DNA of 53,188 bases. Origin: DASPJR01 sp035628505 (GTDB lineage Bacteria; Planctomycetota; SZUA-567; H5-PLA8). The DNA is taken from contig DASPJR010000039.1 of the NCBI GenBank assembly GCA_035628505.1, positions 1 to 53,188 on the forward strand. The letters run 5' to 3'. A program made the translations under genes and the position numbers. Under the pieces are notes generated by a model that was not told where the DNA came from, made no database searches, and was given only the letters and a program-made list of their open reading frames with translations. Position 1 is the first letter of the stretch. Every line of letters starts with the position of its first letter. This document shows positions 1-8,940 of this stretch, one piece after another.

Positions 1-657
1 AATGTCGCTACGCTGCTGAAGAATGCAGCCGCGCCGGCGCCGCACGGGATGCTGGCCGATCTGGGCGTCAGCTCGATGCAGTTCGACACGCCCGAGCGCG
101 GTTTCAGCTTCCGCTTCGATCACCCACTCGACATGCGCATGGATCCGACGCTGCAGCGCACTGCAGCCGACATTCTGCGCTACGACCGGGAAGAAGAGCT
201 TGCGGATATTTTTTTCTTTCTCGGCGAAGAGCGCAAAGCGCGCCCGATCGCCCGCGCGATTGTGGCTCAGCGCAAGACGGAGCCCATTGAAACCACCGGA
301 CAGCTTGAGGAACTCGTTCGCCGCGTGCTGCGCGTGAGGGGCTGGCGCCATACGCATCCGGCCACAAAAGTTTTCCAGGCGCTGCGGCTGGCGGTCAACG
401 AGGAGCTCAAAGCTCTCGAAGAATTTCTTGCCGATGCGCCCGAACTTCTGGCGGATGGCGGCACGCTGGCGCTGATCACATTTCATTCACTTGAAGACCG
501 GATCGTGAAACAACGCTTTAAAGCTTTGGCCTCAACCGGACGATTCCAACAGATAGTCAAGTTCGTCAGTCCAGGCGAGGGGGAGCTGAAAGACAATCCG
601 CGCAGCCGAAGTGCCAAGCTGCGAGCCGTACGCAAAGTCCTGAATGCTGGGTCCTGA
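1..657 (+). CDS. rsmH: 16S rRNA (cytosine-1402-N4)-methyltransferase RsmH, 5'-truncated
   Basis: RsmH (MraW) methylates N4 of C1402 in 16S rRNA and is usually at the head of dcw clusters. The reading frame is open from base 1, so the gene starts outside the window; about 218 C-terminal residues are present, out of roughly 300 in the family. Visible family motifs are DLGVSS near the left edge, RGFSF, HPLDMRMD, the TFHSLEDRIVK block and the basic end NPRSRSAKLRAVRKV. The N-terminal SAM-binding glycine motif lies outside the window. The gene is followed 57 nt later by the ftsL-like gene, as in typical dcw operons. The identification is firm; only the start is unknown. Confidence 0.96.
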   Translation, partial: NVATLLKNAAAPAPHGMLADLGVSSMQFDTPERGFSFRFDHPLDMRMDPTLQRTAADILRYDREEELADIFFFLGEERKARPIARAIVAQRKTEPIETTGQLEELVRRVLRVRGWRHTHPATKVFQALRLAVNEELKALEEFLADAPELLADGGTLALITFHSLEDRIVKQRFKALASTGRFQQIVKFVSPGEGELKDNPRSRSAKLRAVRKVLNAGS

Positions 658-714
658 AAACGCGACAGCGATCAGAAAACCGGCGGGCAGGCCGCGATTG
701 TCGGGCTTTAATCC

Positions 715-1089
715 ATGTTGAGCGGCCGCCATTTTCTCCTGCTGGGAATTATCGCGTGCGCGGGCCTGCTTTCCGTGCACGACGGCCAGCGCCAGATTGA
801 GCTCTGCTACCAGATCGGCGGGCTTGAACGCGATCTGCGCGAAATTCGGGCGGAAATCGAGTTGGCCCGCATCAAGCATCGCGCGCTGCAATCTCCGCGC
901 GCAGTCACCACGCGCGCGCAGGAACTGCAGCTGAAAGTCGGCCCCATTGTCCAGGCCGAAGTCGTTACGCCCAAAGACATGCTGGCGGTCACGACCGATC
1001 ACGCTCGTTCTCTCGGTTCTCCGCAGGCCGCGCGTCGCGTGCCTGCTCCCGCTGCCGCATACTCAACCGTTCACAACCCGCATCGCTGA
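715..1089 (+). CDS. ftsL: FtsL-like bitopic division protein
   Basis: The product is 124 residues long with a very short cytoplasmic end, one hydrophobic segment (about residues 6-20) and a predicted coiled-coil stretch (about 28-72) rich in E, R, L and I. This is the layout of FtsL, which pairs with FtsB and FtsQ and activates FtsWI at the septum. Sequence identity in this family is very low, so the call rests on topology, size and position between rsmH and ftsI. The Pro/Ala-rich tail (about 85-124) has no recognisable motif. Its stop lies 6 nt before the GTG proposed for ftsI, so co-translation is likely. It could also be an unrelated small coiled-coil membrane protein. Confidence 0.62.
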   Translation: MLSGRHFLLLGIIACAGLLSVHDGQRQIELCYQIGGLERDLREIRAEIELARIKHRALQSPRAVTTRAQELQLKVGPIVQAEVVTPKDMLAVTTDHARSLGSPQAARRVPAPAAAYSTVHNPHR

Positions 1090-1095
1090 AAGAGA

Positions 1096-3000
1096 GTGTT
1101 CGAAACGGTGAATTCCGATTCCTCGATCCCGCCTCTCTCCGGCCCGTCGATGCATGAAACGCATGCGTGTTGCGCGCCGGCGGCAAAGGAAGATCCGCAT
1201 CAGACCTGCCGCGGCTGGCGGCGCGAGGGCGGCATTTCATCCGGCGCGCGCCTGCGCATCGGATTGCTTTTCGGCACGCTTATCTGCATTTACCTCGGGC
1301 TCTCGGTACGGCTATTTCAAATTCAGGTCAAGCAGGCCGAGGCCTGGAAAGCAAAAGCCGATAACCAGAAGGTTACCTGCATTGCCACGCACGCGCAGCG
1401 CGGCCCGATCAGTGACCGCAGCGATCTGCCGCTGGCTTTTTGCATTCCGCGCGACACGGTGATCGCCGACTTGAAGCTGCTCAAGAATCCTGAGGAGGCC
1501 GCGCAAAAGCTCGCGCCGCTGCTGAAGATTCCCGCTGCACGTTTGAAGGCAAAGATGGAGCGCGATGGCGAAAAAACGCGGGTTGTCTACCTGGCCCGCG
1601 ACGTAGACGAAGATACCTCCGACAAAATCCGTGCGCTGAAGATAAAAGGCATCGGCTTCGAAGACACGTTCCGCCGCACCTATCCGCAGGGCAACCTCGC
1701 CTGCCATCTGATTGGCTGGGCCGGCATGGATGGCGGCATGGAAGGTCTTGAACTGGAGCTCGATTCAATTCTCAGCGGCACGCCCGGTTACCTGCGCTAC
1801 TACCGCGATGCCGCGCGCCGCCTGATCGCTCTTAATGACGGCGCGATCGGCCCCGGTGACAACAAGCCGCCGCGCGATGGCCTGTCGATTACGCTCACGA
1901 TTGATGCACGCGTTCAGCAGACCGCCGAAGAGCAGCTTGCGCTCATTCACGAACAGTTCAGCCCGAAGTCGGCCACGTGCGTCGTGATGGATGTGAGCAA
2001 CGGCGCGATCCTGGCGATGGCCTCGACGCCGCAGTTCGATCCAAATCGCCCAGCGCAAAGCCCGAGTGATCATCGCCGTAACCGCGTGATCACCGACAAT
2101 TATGAGCCGGGCTCGACATTTAAAACGTTTGCCGCGGCAATGGCGCTTGAGCGCAGGCTCTGGCGGCGCAACGAAATGATCGACTGCGAAAACGGAGCCT
2201 GGCCGCTGGGCTACCGCGTGCTGCACGATGCTCATGCATACGGCCTGCTCTCATTCGACGACGTCATCGTCAAGTCGAGCAACATCGGGGCGGCGAAAAT
2301 CGGCATGCGTTTGGGCGTAAAAGGTCTTTATGAAACGGTGAAGCTCTTCGGTTTTGGCGAGCCCACCGGAATTAATCTGCCCGGCGAAGCCAAGGGTATG
2401 GTCCGAGCGCGAAAGGTCTGGAGCAACGACAGCATATATTCCATTTCTATGGGCCACGAAGTGGCCGTCACGCCGCTTCAGCTCGTTGCCGCCTATGGCG
2501 CAGTCGTCAACGGCGGCGTGCTCTACCGGCCGAAGATTGTCCAACGCATCGTTAATGAGCAGGGCGAGGAACTCTACAACCTTCACCCGCAGGCGGTTCG
2601 TCGCGTGATCAGCGAACAGACCAGCGCCCAGATGCGCGACGTTCTCACCAAGGTCGTACAGCCCGGCGGCACGGGCCTGAAAGCTTTCTGCAGCGAATGG
2701 ACTATCGGCGGCAAGACCGGCACGACCAAGAAAATCGATCCGGTCACGAAAAAATACAGCAGCACGCTTTACATCGGATCCTTCTGCGGCTTCGCTCCGG
2801 CTGAAAATCCCCGCCTGGTTTGCCTGGTTACCGTCGATGAGCCGCACAAAGGCACGGGTTATTACGGTGGCACCGTGGCGTGCCCGGCGGCCCGCGAAGT
2901 TTTGCGCAAAGGCCTGACAGTGCTCAATGTTCCGCCGCGTTCTGCCGATGAACAGAAGAAGGCAATTCTTGAAGTGAAGCGGCTGGCCGCCTCTCATTAA
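1096..3000 (+). CDS. ftsI: Division-specific penicillin-binding protein (FtsI/PBP3-like transpeptidase)
   Basis: This is a class B penicillin-binding protein that crosslinks septal peptidoglycan. It has an N-terminal transmembrane helix (about residues 52-72), a dimerisation/pedestal region, and a transpeptidase domain with all three active-site motifs: STFK (Ser340, Lys343), SSN (394-396) and KTG (540-542). There is no PASTA domain at the C terminus. The start is uncertain. GTG at 1096 gives 634 aa, but GTG at 1108 and ATG at 1150 are in frame, and no clear Shine-Dalgarno decides between them. The position between ftsL and murE is canonical. Partner proteins FtsW and FtsQ are encoded downstream in the same cluster. 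Confidence 0.95.
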   Translation: MFETVNSDSSIPPLSGPSMHETHACCAPAAKEDPHQTCRGWRREGGISSGARLRIGLLFGTLICIYLGLSVRLFQIQVKQAEAWKAKADNQKVTCIATHAQRGPISDRSDLPLAFCIPRDTVIADLKLLKNPEEAAQKLAPLLKIPAARLKAKMERDGEKTRVVYLARDVDEDTSDKIRALKIKGIGFEDTFRRTYPQGNLACHLIGWAGMDGGMEGLELELDSILSGTPGYLRYYRDAARRLIALNDGAIGPGDNKPPRDGLSITLTIDARVQQTAEEQLALIHEQFSPKSATCVVMDVSNGAILAMASTPQFDPNRPAQSPSDHRRNRVITDNYEPGSTFKTFAAAMALERRLWRRNEMIDCENGAWPLGYRVLHDAHAYGLLSFDDVIVKSSNIGAAKIGMRLGVKGLYETVKLFGFGEPTGINLPGEAKGMVRARKVWSNDSIYSISMGHEVAVTPLQLVAAYGAVVNGGVLYRPKIVQRIVNEQGEELYNLHPQAVRRVISEQTSAQMRDVLTKVVQPGGTGLKAFCSEWTIGGKTGTTKKIDPVTKKYSSTLYIGSFCGFAPAENPRLVCLVTVDEPHKGTGYYGGTVACPAAREVLRKGLTVLNVPPRSADEQKKAILEVKRLAASH

Positions 3001-3027
3001 GGTCGCGGCGCAGAAAGGAACGAGAGC

Positions 3028-4500
3028 ATGAAACTTGAAACGCTTGCCAGCGCAGCCTCGGCGCAGATCGTTTCGCCTGCGCCCAACGTCAACGTAACGG
3101 GGATCAGCTGCGATTCGCGCGTCGTCAAACCCGGCGATCTGTTCGCCGCTCTGCCTGGAACGAAAATCGATGGCAGCATTTACGCAAAACAGGCCGCTGA
3201 AAAAGGCGCCGCCGCAATTCTCACCGATCGCGCTGAACCTTTAACGCATCTTCCGCAACTCGTATGCAAAGACGCGCGGCTCGGCATGGCTCTGGCTGCG
3301 CGCGAGTTTTTTGGGCGCGCTGACAAGCAGATGAAACTCGGCGCCGTCACCGGCACGAACGGCAAGTCCACCACCGCTTATCTGATCCGCCACCTGCTGC
3401 GCAGCGCGGGAAAAAAATGCGGGATGCTCGGCACGATTGAATACGACCTCGGCGACGAAAGCATCGAGGCACCGCTGACGACGCCGGAGTCGATCGATCT
3501 GCACAGCTACCTGCGCAAGATGGCTGATGCTGGATGCCACGGCGCGTTCATGGAAGCCTCCAGCCACTCGCTCTGCCAGCACCGCGTCGCGGGGCTCGAC
3601 TTTGCTGTAGGCGTGTTCACGAATTTGACGCAGGATCATCTCGATTACCACCGCACGATGGAAGAGTACCGCGAGGCTAAAAGCATTCTCTTCCGCAATC
3701 TTTCCAGCGACGCCGTCGCGGTGCTGAATATGGACGATCCTGCGGCGGCCTATTACGCGAGCGTCACGAAAGCCAAGGTCATCGGCTTCACGCTCGATCC
3801 CAAGACTGACGCGGCCATGTGCGGGCGCATTCGCAGCATGGACATTCACGGCACGCGCTTCCAGGTCGATACGCCCTGGGGCAAGCGGCAGGTAACGTGG
3901 GGCCTTGTCGGGGCGCATAACGTTCAGAACTGCCTCGGTGCGATCGCGGCCGCCGTCGCCATGGGACTGAGCTTCGACGAAGTCATTGGCGGGCTGGCTG
4001 CGTTCGCGGGAGTGCCCGGGCGGCTTGAGTCCGTCGATCGGAAAGATGTTCCTTTCCGCGTGCTGGTCGATTACGCGCACACCGACGACGCCTTGCGCAG
4101 CGTGATGCGCGCGCTGCGGGAATTGCGGCCGTCTCGATTGATCACCGTTTTCGGCTGCGGCGGCGACCGTGACCGCACCAAGCGTCCGAAGATGGCTCGC
4201 GCCGTCGAAGAAATGGCCGATCTTGGCGTGATCACGAGCGACAATCCGCGTACCGAAGATCCGCAGGCGATCATCGCGGACATCTGTGGCGGCGTGAAGC
4301 GGCACCAGAAGTTCATCGTCGAAGCAGACCGCTCGAAGGCGATTGACATGGCCATCCGCGAAGCGCGCGTGGGCGACGTGGTGCTGATCGCCGGCAAGGG
4401 CCACGAAAATTACCAGATCTTCGGCAAGGAGAAGCGCCACTTCTCGGACACCGAAGCGGCTCGCGAAGCGATGAATCGGCGCTACGGCGCTGCGGGCTGA
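3028..4500 (+). CDS. murE: UDP-MurNAc-tripeptide synthetase (meso-DAP adding MurE)
   Basis: MurE adds the third residue to UDP-MurNAc-L-Ala-D-Glu in the cytoplasm. The 490-aa length is typical. The ATP-binding loop GTNGKS is at 109-114, the central Mur ligase domain contains a SSHSL block, and the C-terminal domain has the DNPR motif (405-408). In MurE enzymes DNPR marks meso-diaminopimelate rather than lysine specificity, so the peptidoglycan is inferred to be of the DAP type. An AGAAAGGA-like Shine-Dalgarno lies upstream of the ATG. It follows ftsI by 27 nt and is followed by a short repeat-derived spacer before murF. Confidence 0.97.
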   Translation: MKLETLASAASAQIVSPAPNVNVTGISCDSRVVKPGDLFAALPGTKIDGSIYAKQAAEKGAAAILTDRAEPLTHLPQLVCKDARLGMALAAREFFGRADKQMKLGAVTGTNGKSTTAYLIRHLLRSAGKKCGMLGTIEYDLGDESIEAPLTTPESIDLHSYLRKMADAGCHGAFMEASSHSLCQHRVAGLDFAVGVFTNLTQDHLDYHRTMEEYREAKSILFRNLSSDAVAVLNMDDPAAAYYASVTKAKVIGFTLDPKTDAAMCGRIRSMDIHGTRFQVDTPWGKRQVTWGLVGAHNVQNCLGAIAAAVAMGLSFDEVIGGLAAFAGVPGRLESVDRKDVPFRVLVDYAHTDDALRSVMRALRELRPSRLITVFGCGGDRDRTKRPKMARAVEEMADLGVITSDNPRTEDPQAIIADICGGVKRHQKFIVEADRSKAIDMAIREARVGDVVLIAGKGHENYQIFGKEKRHFSDTEAAREAMNRRYGAAG

Positions 4501-4515
4501 GCGGCTCGAACATCT

Positions 4516-4543
4516 ACCACAGAGGACACAGAGAGCACAGAGG
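4516..4543. repeat. CACAGAG-type dispersed repeat, short copy
   Basis: This is a run of CACAGAGG/GACACAGAG/GCACAGAGG units with a period of about 9 bp in the murE-murF spacer. Similar stretches occur at 7553-7646, 51073-51112 and 52261-52288. It lies just before the murF start and carries no gene. Confidence 0.6.
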
Positions 4544-4568
4544 TGCTCTATTGAATGAGGGGCATGAA

Positions 4569-5963
4569 GTGATCGCTGAACCGTTAATCCAACTTGCAAA
4601 GGCGTCCGGCGGAAAACTGCTGCGCGGTCGCGCTGACGCGATCGTCCGCGGGCACTTCAGCGATACGCGCTCGCCTCTGCCAGGCGCGTTGTTTGTCGCC
4701 CTCCGCGGAGACAATTTTGACGGCAATCGCTTTGCGCGTGAAGCCGTGGTGAAGCACGGCGCTGCGGCGGTGCTGCTCGATTCTCCGGATGCCGCGCGCG
4801 ATTTGCCGGAGAGTGCCGGGGCGATCCTGGTCAACGATACGCGCGAAGGCTACCTTGGCATTGCCGCGGCGCATCGCGAAAAGATGAGCGCCAAGCTCTG
4901 GTTCGGCGTCACGGGCTCCGTCGGAAAGTCGACGACGAAGGAGATGCTCTCGCATGTGCTGCAGCACGCCGCCGGGCTGAACGTTCACAAGGCGAAGGGC
5001 AGCTTCAACAATGCCGTCGGCCTTTCGCACACCGTTCTTGGCCTTACGGAGGAACACGACGCGGCTGTGCTGGAACTCGGCACTAATCACCCCGGTGAGA
5101 TCCGCCAGCTGGCGCAGGTTGCGCGGCCGAACATTGCCATTCTCACCTGCGCCGCGGAGTCGCACCTGGAAGCCTTCCACAGTGTTGAAAACGTTGCGCG
5201 CGAGAAGGCGGATATCTTCCGCTTTCAGCAGAGCGGCGATGTTGCCATTCTCAATGCCGATAGCCCGTATCTGCCTCTGTGGCTGAATCTCACCAAGGGA
5301 AAAACGCTGACGTTCGGGCAGGCGCCGACCGCGAGCGTGCGCGCCAAGCATGTGCGCATCGCTTCCGACGGATGCGCTGAATTCATGGTGCGCTGCGGCG
5401 ATGCGATTGCCGATTGTCATCTGCGCGTGCCCGGAATGCACCAGGTCTCGAATGCGCTGGCGGTGATCGCGGCTGCGATTGCGGCCGGCATTCCGTTCAT
5501 CACGGCTGTACGGGGCGTGTCAACCTTCGAGGGCATCGCACGCCGCTTTACTGTCCGCACCGTTCGCGATTTCACTCTGATCGACGACGCCTACAACGCC
5601 AATCCCGCAAGTTTCACCGCTGCGCTCGCGACGCTTGTTTCGATGAAAGCCGCGCGGCGTTTCGTTGTTGCCGGTGACATGCTGGAACTCGGCGGCGAAT
5701 CAGCGCACTACCACATCGCCCTGGGAAAGCAGATCGCCGACTGCAATGTCGCCGGTCTGCTCACTGTCGGAGAAGCTTCGTCGCTTACCGGCGCGGCGGC
5801 GGTTGGCAAAGGTCTGGACCGATCGCTTTGGATTCCCTGCACGTCGCCTGAAGAAGCCGGCGAACGGCTCAAACCGCGCCTGGCCGCCGGAGACGTGGTG
5901 CTCGTGAAGGGCTCGCACGGCATCCATCTTGAGCGTTGCTGCCAGGTGCTTGAAACCGACTGA
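4569..5963 (+). CDS. murF: UDP-MurNAc-tripeptide--D-Ala-D-Ala ligase MurF
   Basis: MurF adds D-Ala-D-Ala to the UDP-MurNAc tripeptide, using dipeptide made by Ddl (encoded at 12982). The Mur ligase ATP loop is visible as GSVGKSTTKE. The N-terminal substrate domain has the SDTRSPLPGALFVAL pattern, and the central domain has ELGTNHPGEI, a MurF signature. The start is placed at GTG 4569 because GAGGGG lies 6 nt upstream of it. TTG at 4551 is in frame and would add six residues. The length of 464 aa suits the family. The gene is followed by 478 nt of repeat-filled spacer. Confidence 0.95.
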   Translation: MIAEPLIQLAKASGGKLLRGRADAIVRGHFSDTRSPLPGALFVALRGDNFDGNRFAREAVVKHGAAAVLLDSPDAARDLPESAGAILVNDTREGYLGIAAAHREKMSAKLWFGVTGSVGKSTTKEMLSHVLQHAAGLNVHKAKGSFNNAVGLSHTVLGLTEEHDAAVLELGTNHPGEIRQLAQVARPNIAILTCAAESHLEAFHSVENVAREKADIFRFQQSGDVAILNADSPYLPLWLNLTKGKTLTFGQAPTASVRAKHVRIASDGCAEFMVRCGDAIADCHLRVPGMHQVSNALAVIAAAIAAGIPFITAVRGVSTFEGIARRFTVRTVRDFTLIDDAYNANPASFTAALATLVSMKAARRFVVAGDMLELGGESAHYHIALGKQIADCNVAGLLTVGEASSLTGAAAVGKGLDRSLWIPCTSPEEAGERLKPRLAAGDVVLVKGSHGIHLERCCQVLETD

Positions 5964-5975
5964 AGGACGCGTGAC

Positions 5976-6121
5976 GGGTGGCTTAGACGGCGCCGCCGTC
6001 TGGGCGCGAAGCGCACGAGGTTGCATCATTCGTGCTGCCTTGCGGATTAATCACGGGCGACGCGTATGGAGTAACCTCTTGCGCTGGCGCGCCCAGACGA
6101 CAGAAGTCGTCTGGGCCACCC
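5976..6121. repeat. REPIN-like nested palindrome, copy 1
   Basis: This is a 146-bp element that begins GGGTGGC and ends with its complement GCCACCC. Each end carries its own hairpin around CAGACG/CGTCTG, and the two ends are inverted relative to each other, with GAGGTTGCATC near the left arm mirrored approximately by the right arm. Two REP-like units in inverted orientation is the layout called a REPIN. It is about 90% identical to copy 2, 180 bp downstream. No transposase gene is in the window. Confidence 0.75.
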
Positions 6122-6155
6122 GCCGACTAATTCATAGTGACGAGTGACCGGTGAC

Positions 6156-6302
6156 GGGTGGCCCAGACGGCGCCCGCCGTCTGGGCGCGAAGCGCACGAG
6201 GTTACATCATTCGTGCTGCCTCGCGGATTAATCACCGGCAACGCGCAGGATGTAACCTCTTGCGCTGGCGCGCCCAGACGACAGAAGTCGTCTGGGCCAC
6301 CC
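6156..6302. repeat. REPIN-like nested palindrome, copy 2
   Basis: This 147-bp copy is the cleaner of the two. Its left hairpin has an 11-bp stem (CCCAGACGGCG / CGCCGTCTGGG). Its right hairpin has a 10-bp stem (CCCAGACGAC / GTCGTCTGGG) with an AGAA loop. The internal arms GAGGTTACATC and GATGTAACCTC are perfect complements, so the whole element can fold on itself. It lies just upstream of mraY and could affect read-through or mRNA stability; that effect is inference. Confidence 0.78.
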
Positions 6303-6441
6303 GCCGATTAAACCGCGAGTGACGGGTGACGAGTGACGAAGATTCGCAATACATCTTCGACTCCAGCCGGCACTTTTTTCTGCACGTCGCGTTAAGTTTC
6401 GCCGATACCTCTGCCTAGTACCGGCATGAGGACTCCGCATC

Positions 6442-7539
6442 GTGTTCTATTACCTGCACCTTCTTGCTAGAGACTGGTGGGAGGTTCTGGCAGTCTTTAA
6501 GTCTGTCAGCTTTCGTGCGGCGTTCGCGGCTGTTACCGCGTTCGTGCTGTGTATCGCTTTTGGTCCGTGGTTCATCAATTTCCTGAAGCGCCGCAAAGTT
6601 GAAGAAGACGTCAGCAAAAAAGATTCAGAATTCCTGATTGAAAAACACGCCTCGAAGAAGAACACCCCGACGATGGGCGGCGTCATTATTCTCGGTTCGC
6701 TGCTCGTCACCATGGCCTTGTGGTGCCGCCTGAATTCCGTTTTCATGCCGCTGTGCTTCCTGACGCTTCTGGCGCTGGGCGCCGTCGGTTTTTACGATGA
6801 TTACATCAAGCTGACGCACACGAAAAAAGACGGCCTCACCAAAGCTGAAAAACTGTTCTATCAATTCCTGATCGGCGGCGGCGTCGGGCTATATCTGACG
6901 TGGTATGGTGATCCGAAGATCAACACCACGCTTGTCATTCCGTTCACCGACATGAGCTGGTGGCCGGTTCTGGGCCTGTTCTTCATCGGCTGGTCGGCCT
7001 TCGTGATGACCGGCAGCTCGAACGCGGTGAATCTCACCGATGGCCTCGACGGCCTGGCGACTCTCTGCATTACCACAGTCGCCGTCGCCTTCGGACTGAT
7101 CGCCTATTTCGCCGGCCACAGCGGCATCGCCGAGCACCTTGGCATCCCGCGCGTGCGTGGTGCGGAGGAACTCGCGGTGGTCTGCGCGGCGCTTTCGGGA
7201 GCGTGCCTGGGATTCCTCTGGTTCAATGCGCATCCGGCCGAGATTTTCATGGGCGATACCGGATCGCTGCCGCTCGGCGGACTGGTTGGCCTGGTGTCGC
7301 TCTGTGTCAAACAGGAACTGCTGCTGGTCATCATCGGCGGTGTGTTCGTCGCGGAAGCGATGTCGGTGCTGATTCAGATCTTCTCGTTCAAGTACTTCGG
7401 CCGCCGCGTCTTCAAAATTGCGCCGCTGCATCATCACTTCGAGAAAGTCGGCTGGTCCGAAACGAAAATCGTCACGCGCTTTTTCATTGTCTCGGTGCTG
7501 CTGGCGGTCTTCTGCGTGGCCGCGCTGCGCATCAAGTAA
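6442..7539 (+). CDS. mraY: Phospho-MurNAc-pentapeptide translocase MraY
   Basis: MraY transfers phospho-MurNAc-pentapeptide to undecaprenyl phosphate, making lipid I in the inner membrane. The 365-aa product has about ten hydrophobic segments and the family motifs FYDDYIKL (catalytic Asp pair), NAVNLTDGLDGLA, and the C-terminal PLHHHFEK histidine motif. The start is a GTG, with a GAGG Shine-Dalgarno about ten bases upstream. It is separated from murF by the repeat array. The next gene is ftsW, where murD is more usual; a palindromic repeat occupies that junction. Confidence 0.97.
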   Translation: MFYYLHLLARDWWEVLAVFKSVSFRAAFAAVTAFVLCIAFGPWFINFLKRRKVEEDVSKKDSEFLIEKHASKKNTPTMGGVIILGSLLVTMALWCRLNSVFMPLCFLTLLALGAVGFYDDYIKLTHTKKDGLTKAEKLFYQFLIGGGVGLYLTWYGDPKINTTLVIPFTDMSWWPVLGLFFIGWSAFVMTGSSNAVNLTDGLDGLATLCITTVAVAFGLIAYFAGHSGIAEHLGIPRVRGAEELAVVCAALSGACLGFLWFNAHPAEIFMGDTGSLPLGGLVGLVSLCVKQELLLVIIGGVFVAEAMSVLIQIFSFKYFGRRVFKIAPLHHHFEKVGWSETKIVTRFFIVSVLLAVFCVAALRIK

Positions 7540-7552
7540 CGGATGACGACCT

Positions 7553-7646
7553 CACCCCGGAGACACGGAGGACACAGAGACGCACGGAGAAAAACAATTC
7601 AGGAAAGCTCCGTGACCTCCGTGTTCTCCGTGCCTCCGTGTTGAAG
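7553..7646. repeat. Hairpin of 9-bp periodic CACGGAG/CTCCGTG arms between mraY and ftsW
   Basis: The left arm (about 7555-7589) is made of imperfect GACACGGAG units and the right arm (7608-7642) of CTCCGTGTT-like units. They are inverse complements around an 18-bp AT-rich centre, so they can form a long imperfect hairpin. It belongs to the CACAGAG repeat family seen elsewhere in the window. It fills the spot where murD is usually encoded. Confidence 0.7.
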
Positions 7647-7668
7647 TCGTTCAGGTCCCCGGATTGAC

Positions 7669-8847
7669 ATGGACAACGCCCGCCGAACTCTCCTGATCGT
7701 CACCGGCACGCTGCTCTCGCTGGGGCTGGTGATGGTTTACAGCGCCAGCTTTGTGTTTGCCGAGAAGAAGTTCGGAACGCCGACGTATTTTCTCGAACGC
7801 CATGCCGTTTACATGCTGGCCGGCTGCATGGCTTTGGCGATCACGAGCCTCCTCGACTATCACCGTCTGGCCCGCTACTGGAAGTGGTACATCGCGATCG
7901 CCGCAATCCTGCTGATCGGCGTGCTTGTTCCGGGTGTCGCCAAAAAGATCAACGGCGCGCGCCGCTGGTACACATTGGGGCCGCTGACGTTTCAGCCCTC
8001 CGAAGCAGCGAAAATGCTGATGATCCTGGGCCTTTCCGGATGGATTTTCTCGGCGCGCGAAAAGATTCACACCTTCAAGGAAGGCTTTCTGCCGGGCGCG
8101 GCGATTACCGGACTCATCGTCGTTCTCATCGCGCTCGAGCCTGATCTGGGTTCAGCCGCGCTGCTGGCGAGCGTGATGGGCGCGCTGCTGTTTGTCGGCG
8201 GCGTGCAGCTGCGCTTTGCAATCCCCGCTATTCTGGTGGCCCTTCCCGTTGGCGCCGCCCTGGCTTACACGAAATTTGACCACGTCCGCTCGCGTATTTT
8301 TACGTTCTTCAGCGGCGACGTTGACGAACTGGGCAAAGGCTTTCAGATCACGCAGTCGCTTATGGCCCAGGGCTCCGGCGGCATTTTTGGCGCAGGGCTG
8401 GGGCAGGGACATTCAAAGCTGCTCTATTTGCCTGAGGCGCACAACGATTTTATCTTCGCGCTGATAGGTGAAGAATTCGGCCTGATCGGCACGTGGTCGG
8501 TGATTCTGCTCTTCTGCGTTCTTGTTCTGCAAGGCTGGCGTGTGGCCTCGCGCGCGCCGGATCTCCTGGGAAGCCTGATCGCCCTCGGCGTGACCATGTG
8601 CATCGGTTTTCAGGCGGCCATCAACATCGCCGTGGTGACGCATTCCATGCCCACCAAGGGAATCAGCCTGCCGCTGGTCAGCTATGGCGGATCGTCGCTG
8701 ATCTTTGCGCTGGCATCGATTGGACTTTTGCTGAACGTCGCCGCGCATCCAAGCTGCGATGCGCCGCCGGCTGCGTTGGGCGCTGAACCGCGCCGCAACA
8801 GCGCCAGCTGGCGTTTGCGGCCGGCCACCGTGCAACCTCAGCCATAA
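7669..8847 (+). CDS. ftsW: SEDS glycosyltransferase FtsW
   Basis: FtsW polymerises lipid II at the septum together with FtsI. The 392-aa product has about ten membrane segments. SEDS signatures include NGARRWYTLGPLTFQPSE, the EPDLGSA motif, the AHNDFIFALIGEE loop and the SYGGSSL block near the C terminus. The last 45 residues or so are polar and Ala/Pro/Arg-rich, probably a cytoplasmic tail. RodA is a paralogue with the same fold, but the position in the dcw cluster favours FtsW. The ATG at 7669 has only a weak upstream purine stretch. Confidence 0.95.
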   Translation: MDNARRTLLIVTGTLLSLGLVMVYSASFVFAEKKFGTPTYFLERHAVYMLAGCMALAITSLLDYHRLARYWKWYIAIAAILLIGVLVPGVAKKINGARRWYTLGPLTFQPSEAAKMLMILGLSGWIFSAREKIHTFKEGFLPGAAITGLIVVLIALEPDLGSAALLASVMGALLFVGGVQLRFAIPAILVALPVGAALAYTKFDHVRSRIFTFFSGDVDELGKGFQITQSLMAQGSGGIFGAGLGQGHSKLLYLPEAHNDFIFALIGEEFGLIGTWSVILLFCVLVLQGWRVASRAPDLLGSLIALGVTMCIGFQAAINIAVVTHSMPTKGISLPLVSYGGSSLIFALASIGLLLNVAAHPSCDAPPAALGAEPRRNSASWRLRPATVQPQP

Positions 8848-8940
8848 CTGTTCGGGTGAATGCTCGTTCCGAGTACGCTTCGCTGCGGAAGCCCCTCACT
8901 TATACTAAGACACTTTGGGAAGCGAATTTTGGACGAAATT

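Larger units (their letters stand above)
5964..6441. other. murF-mraY spacer (478 nt) filled by repeats
   Basis: No gene is supported here. The spacer holds two tandem copies of a nested palindromic element (described separately) flanked by GTGACGA/GTGACGG heptamer-like units at 6137-6160 and 6317-6338. A hairpin of GAAGAT and ATCTTC lies at about 6340-6359, followed by non-repetitive sequence leading to mraY. Small ORFs on the minus strand here have near-identical predicted tails only because they read through the duplicated element. Confidence 0.8.

Noticed and set aside
3241..4599. Long minus-strand open frame opposite murE (452 codons)
   Set aside because: It is antisense to a certain gene; long antisense frames are expected at this GC content and the translation has no domain.
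6047..6440. Two small minus-strand ORFs with similar C-terminal sequence, looking like a duplicated gene
   Set aside because: The similarity comes from reading through the duplicated palindromic element.
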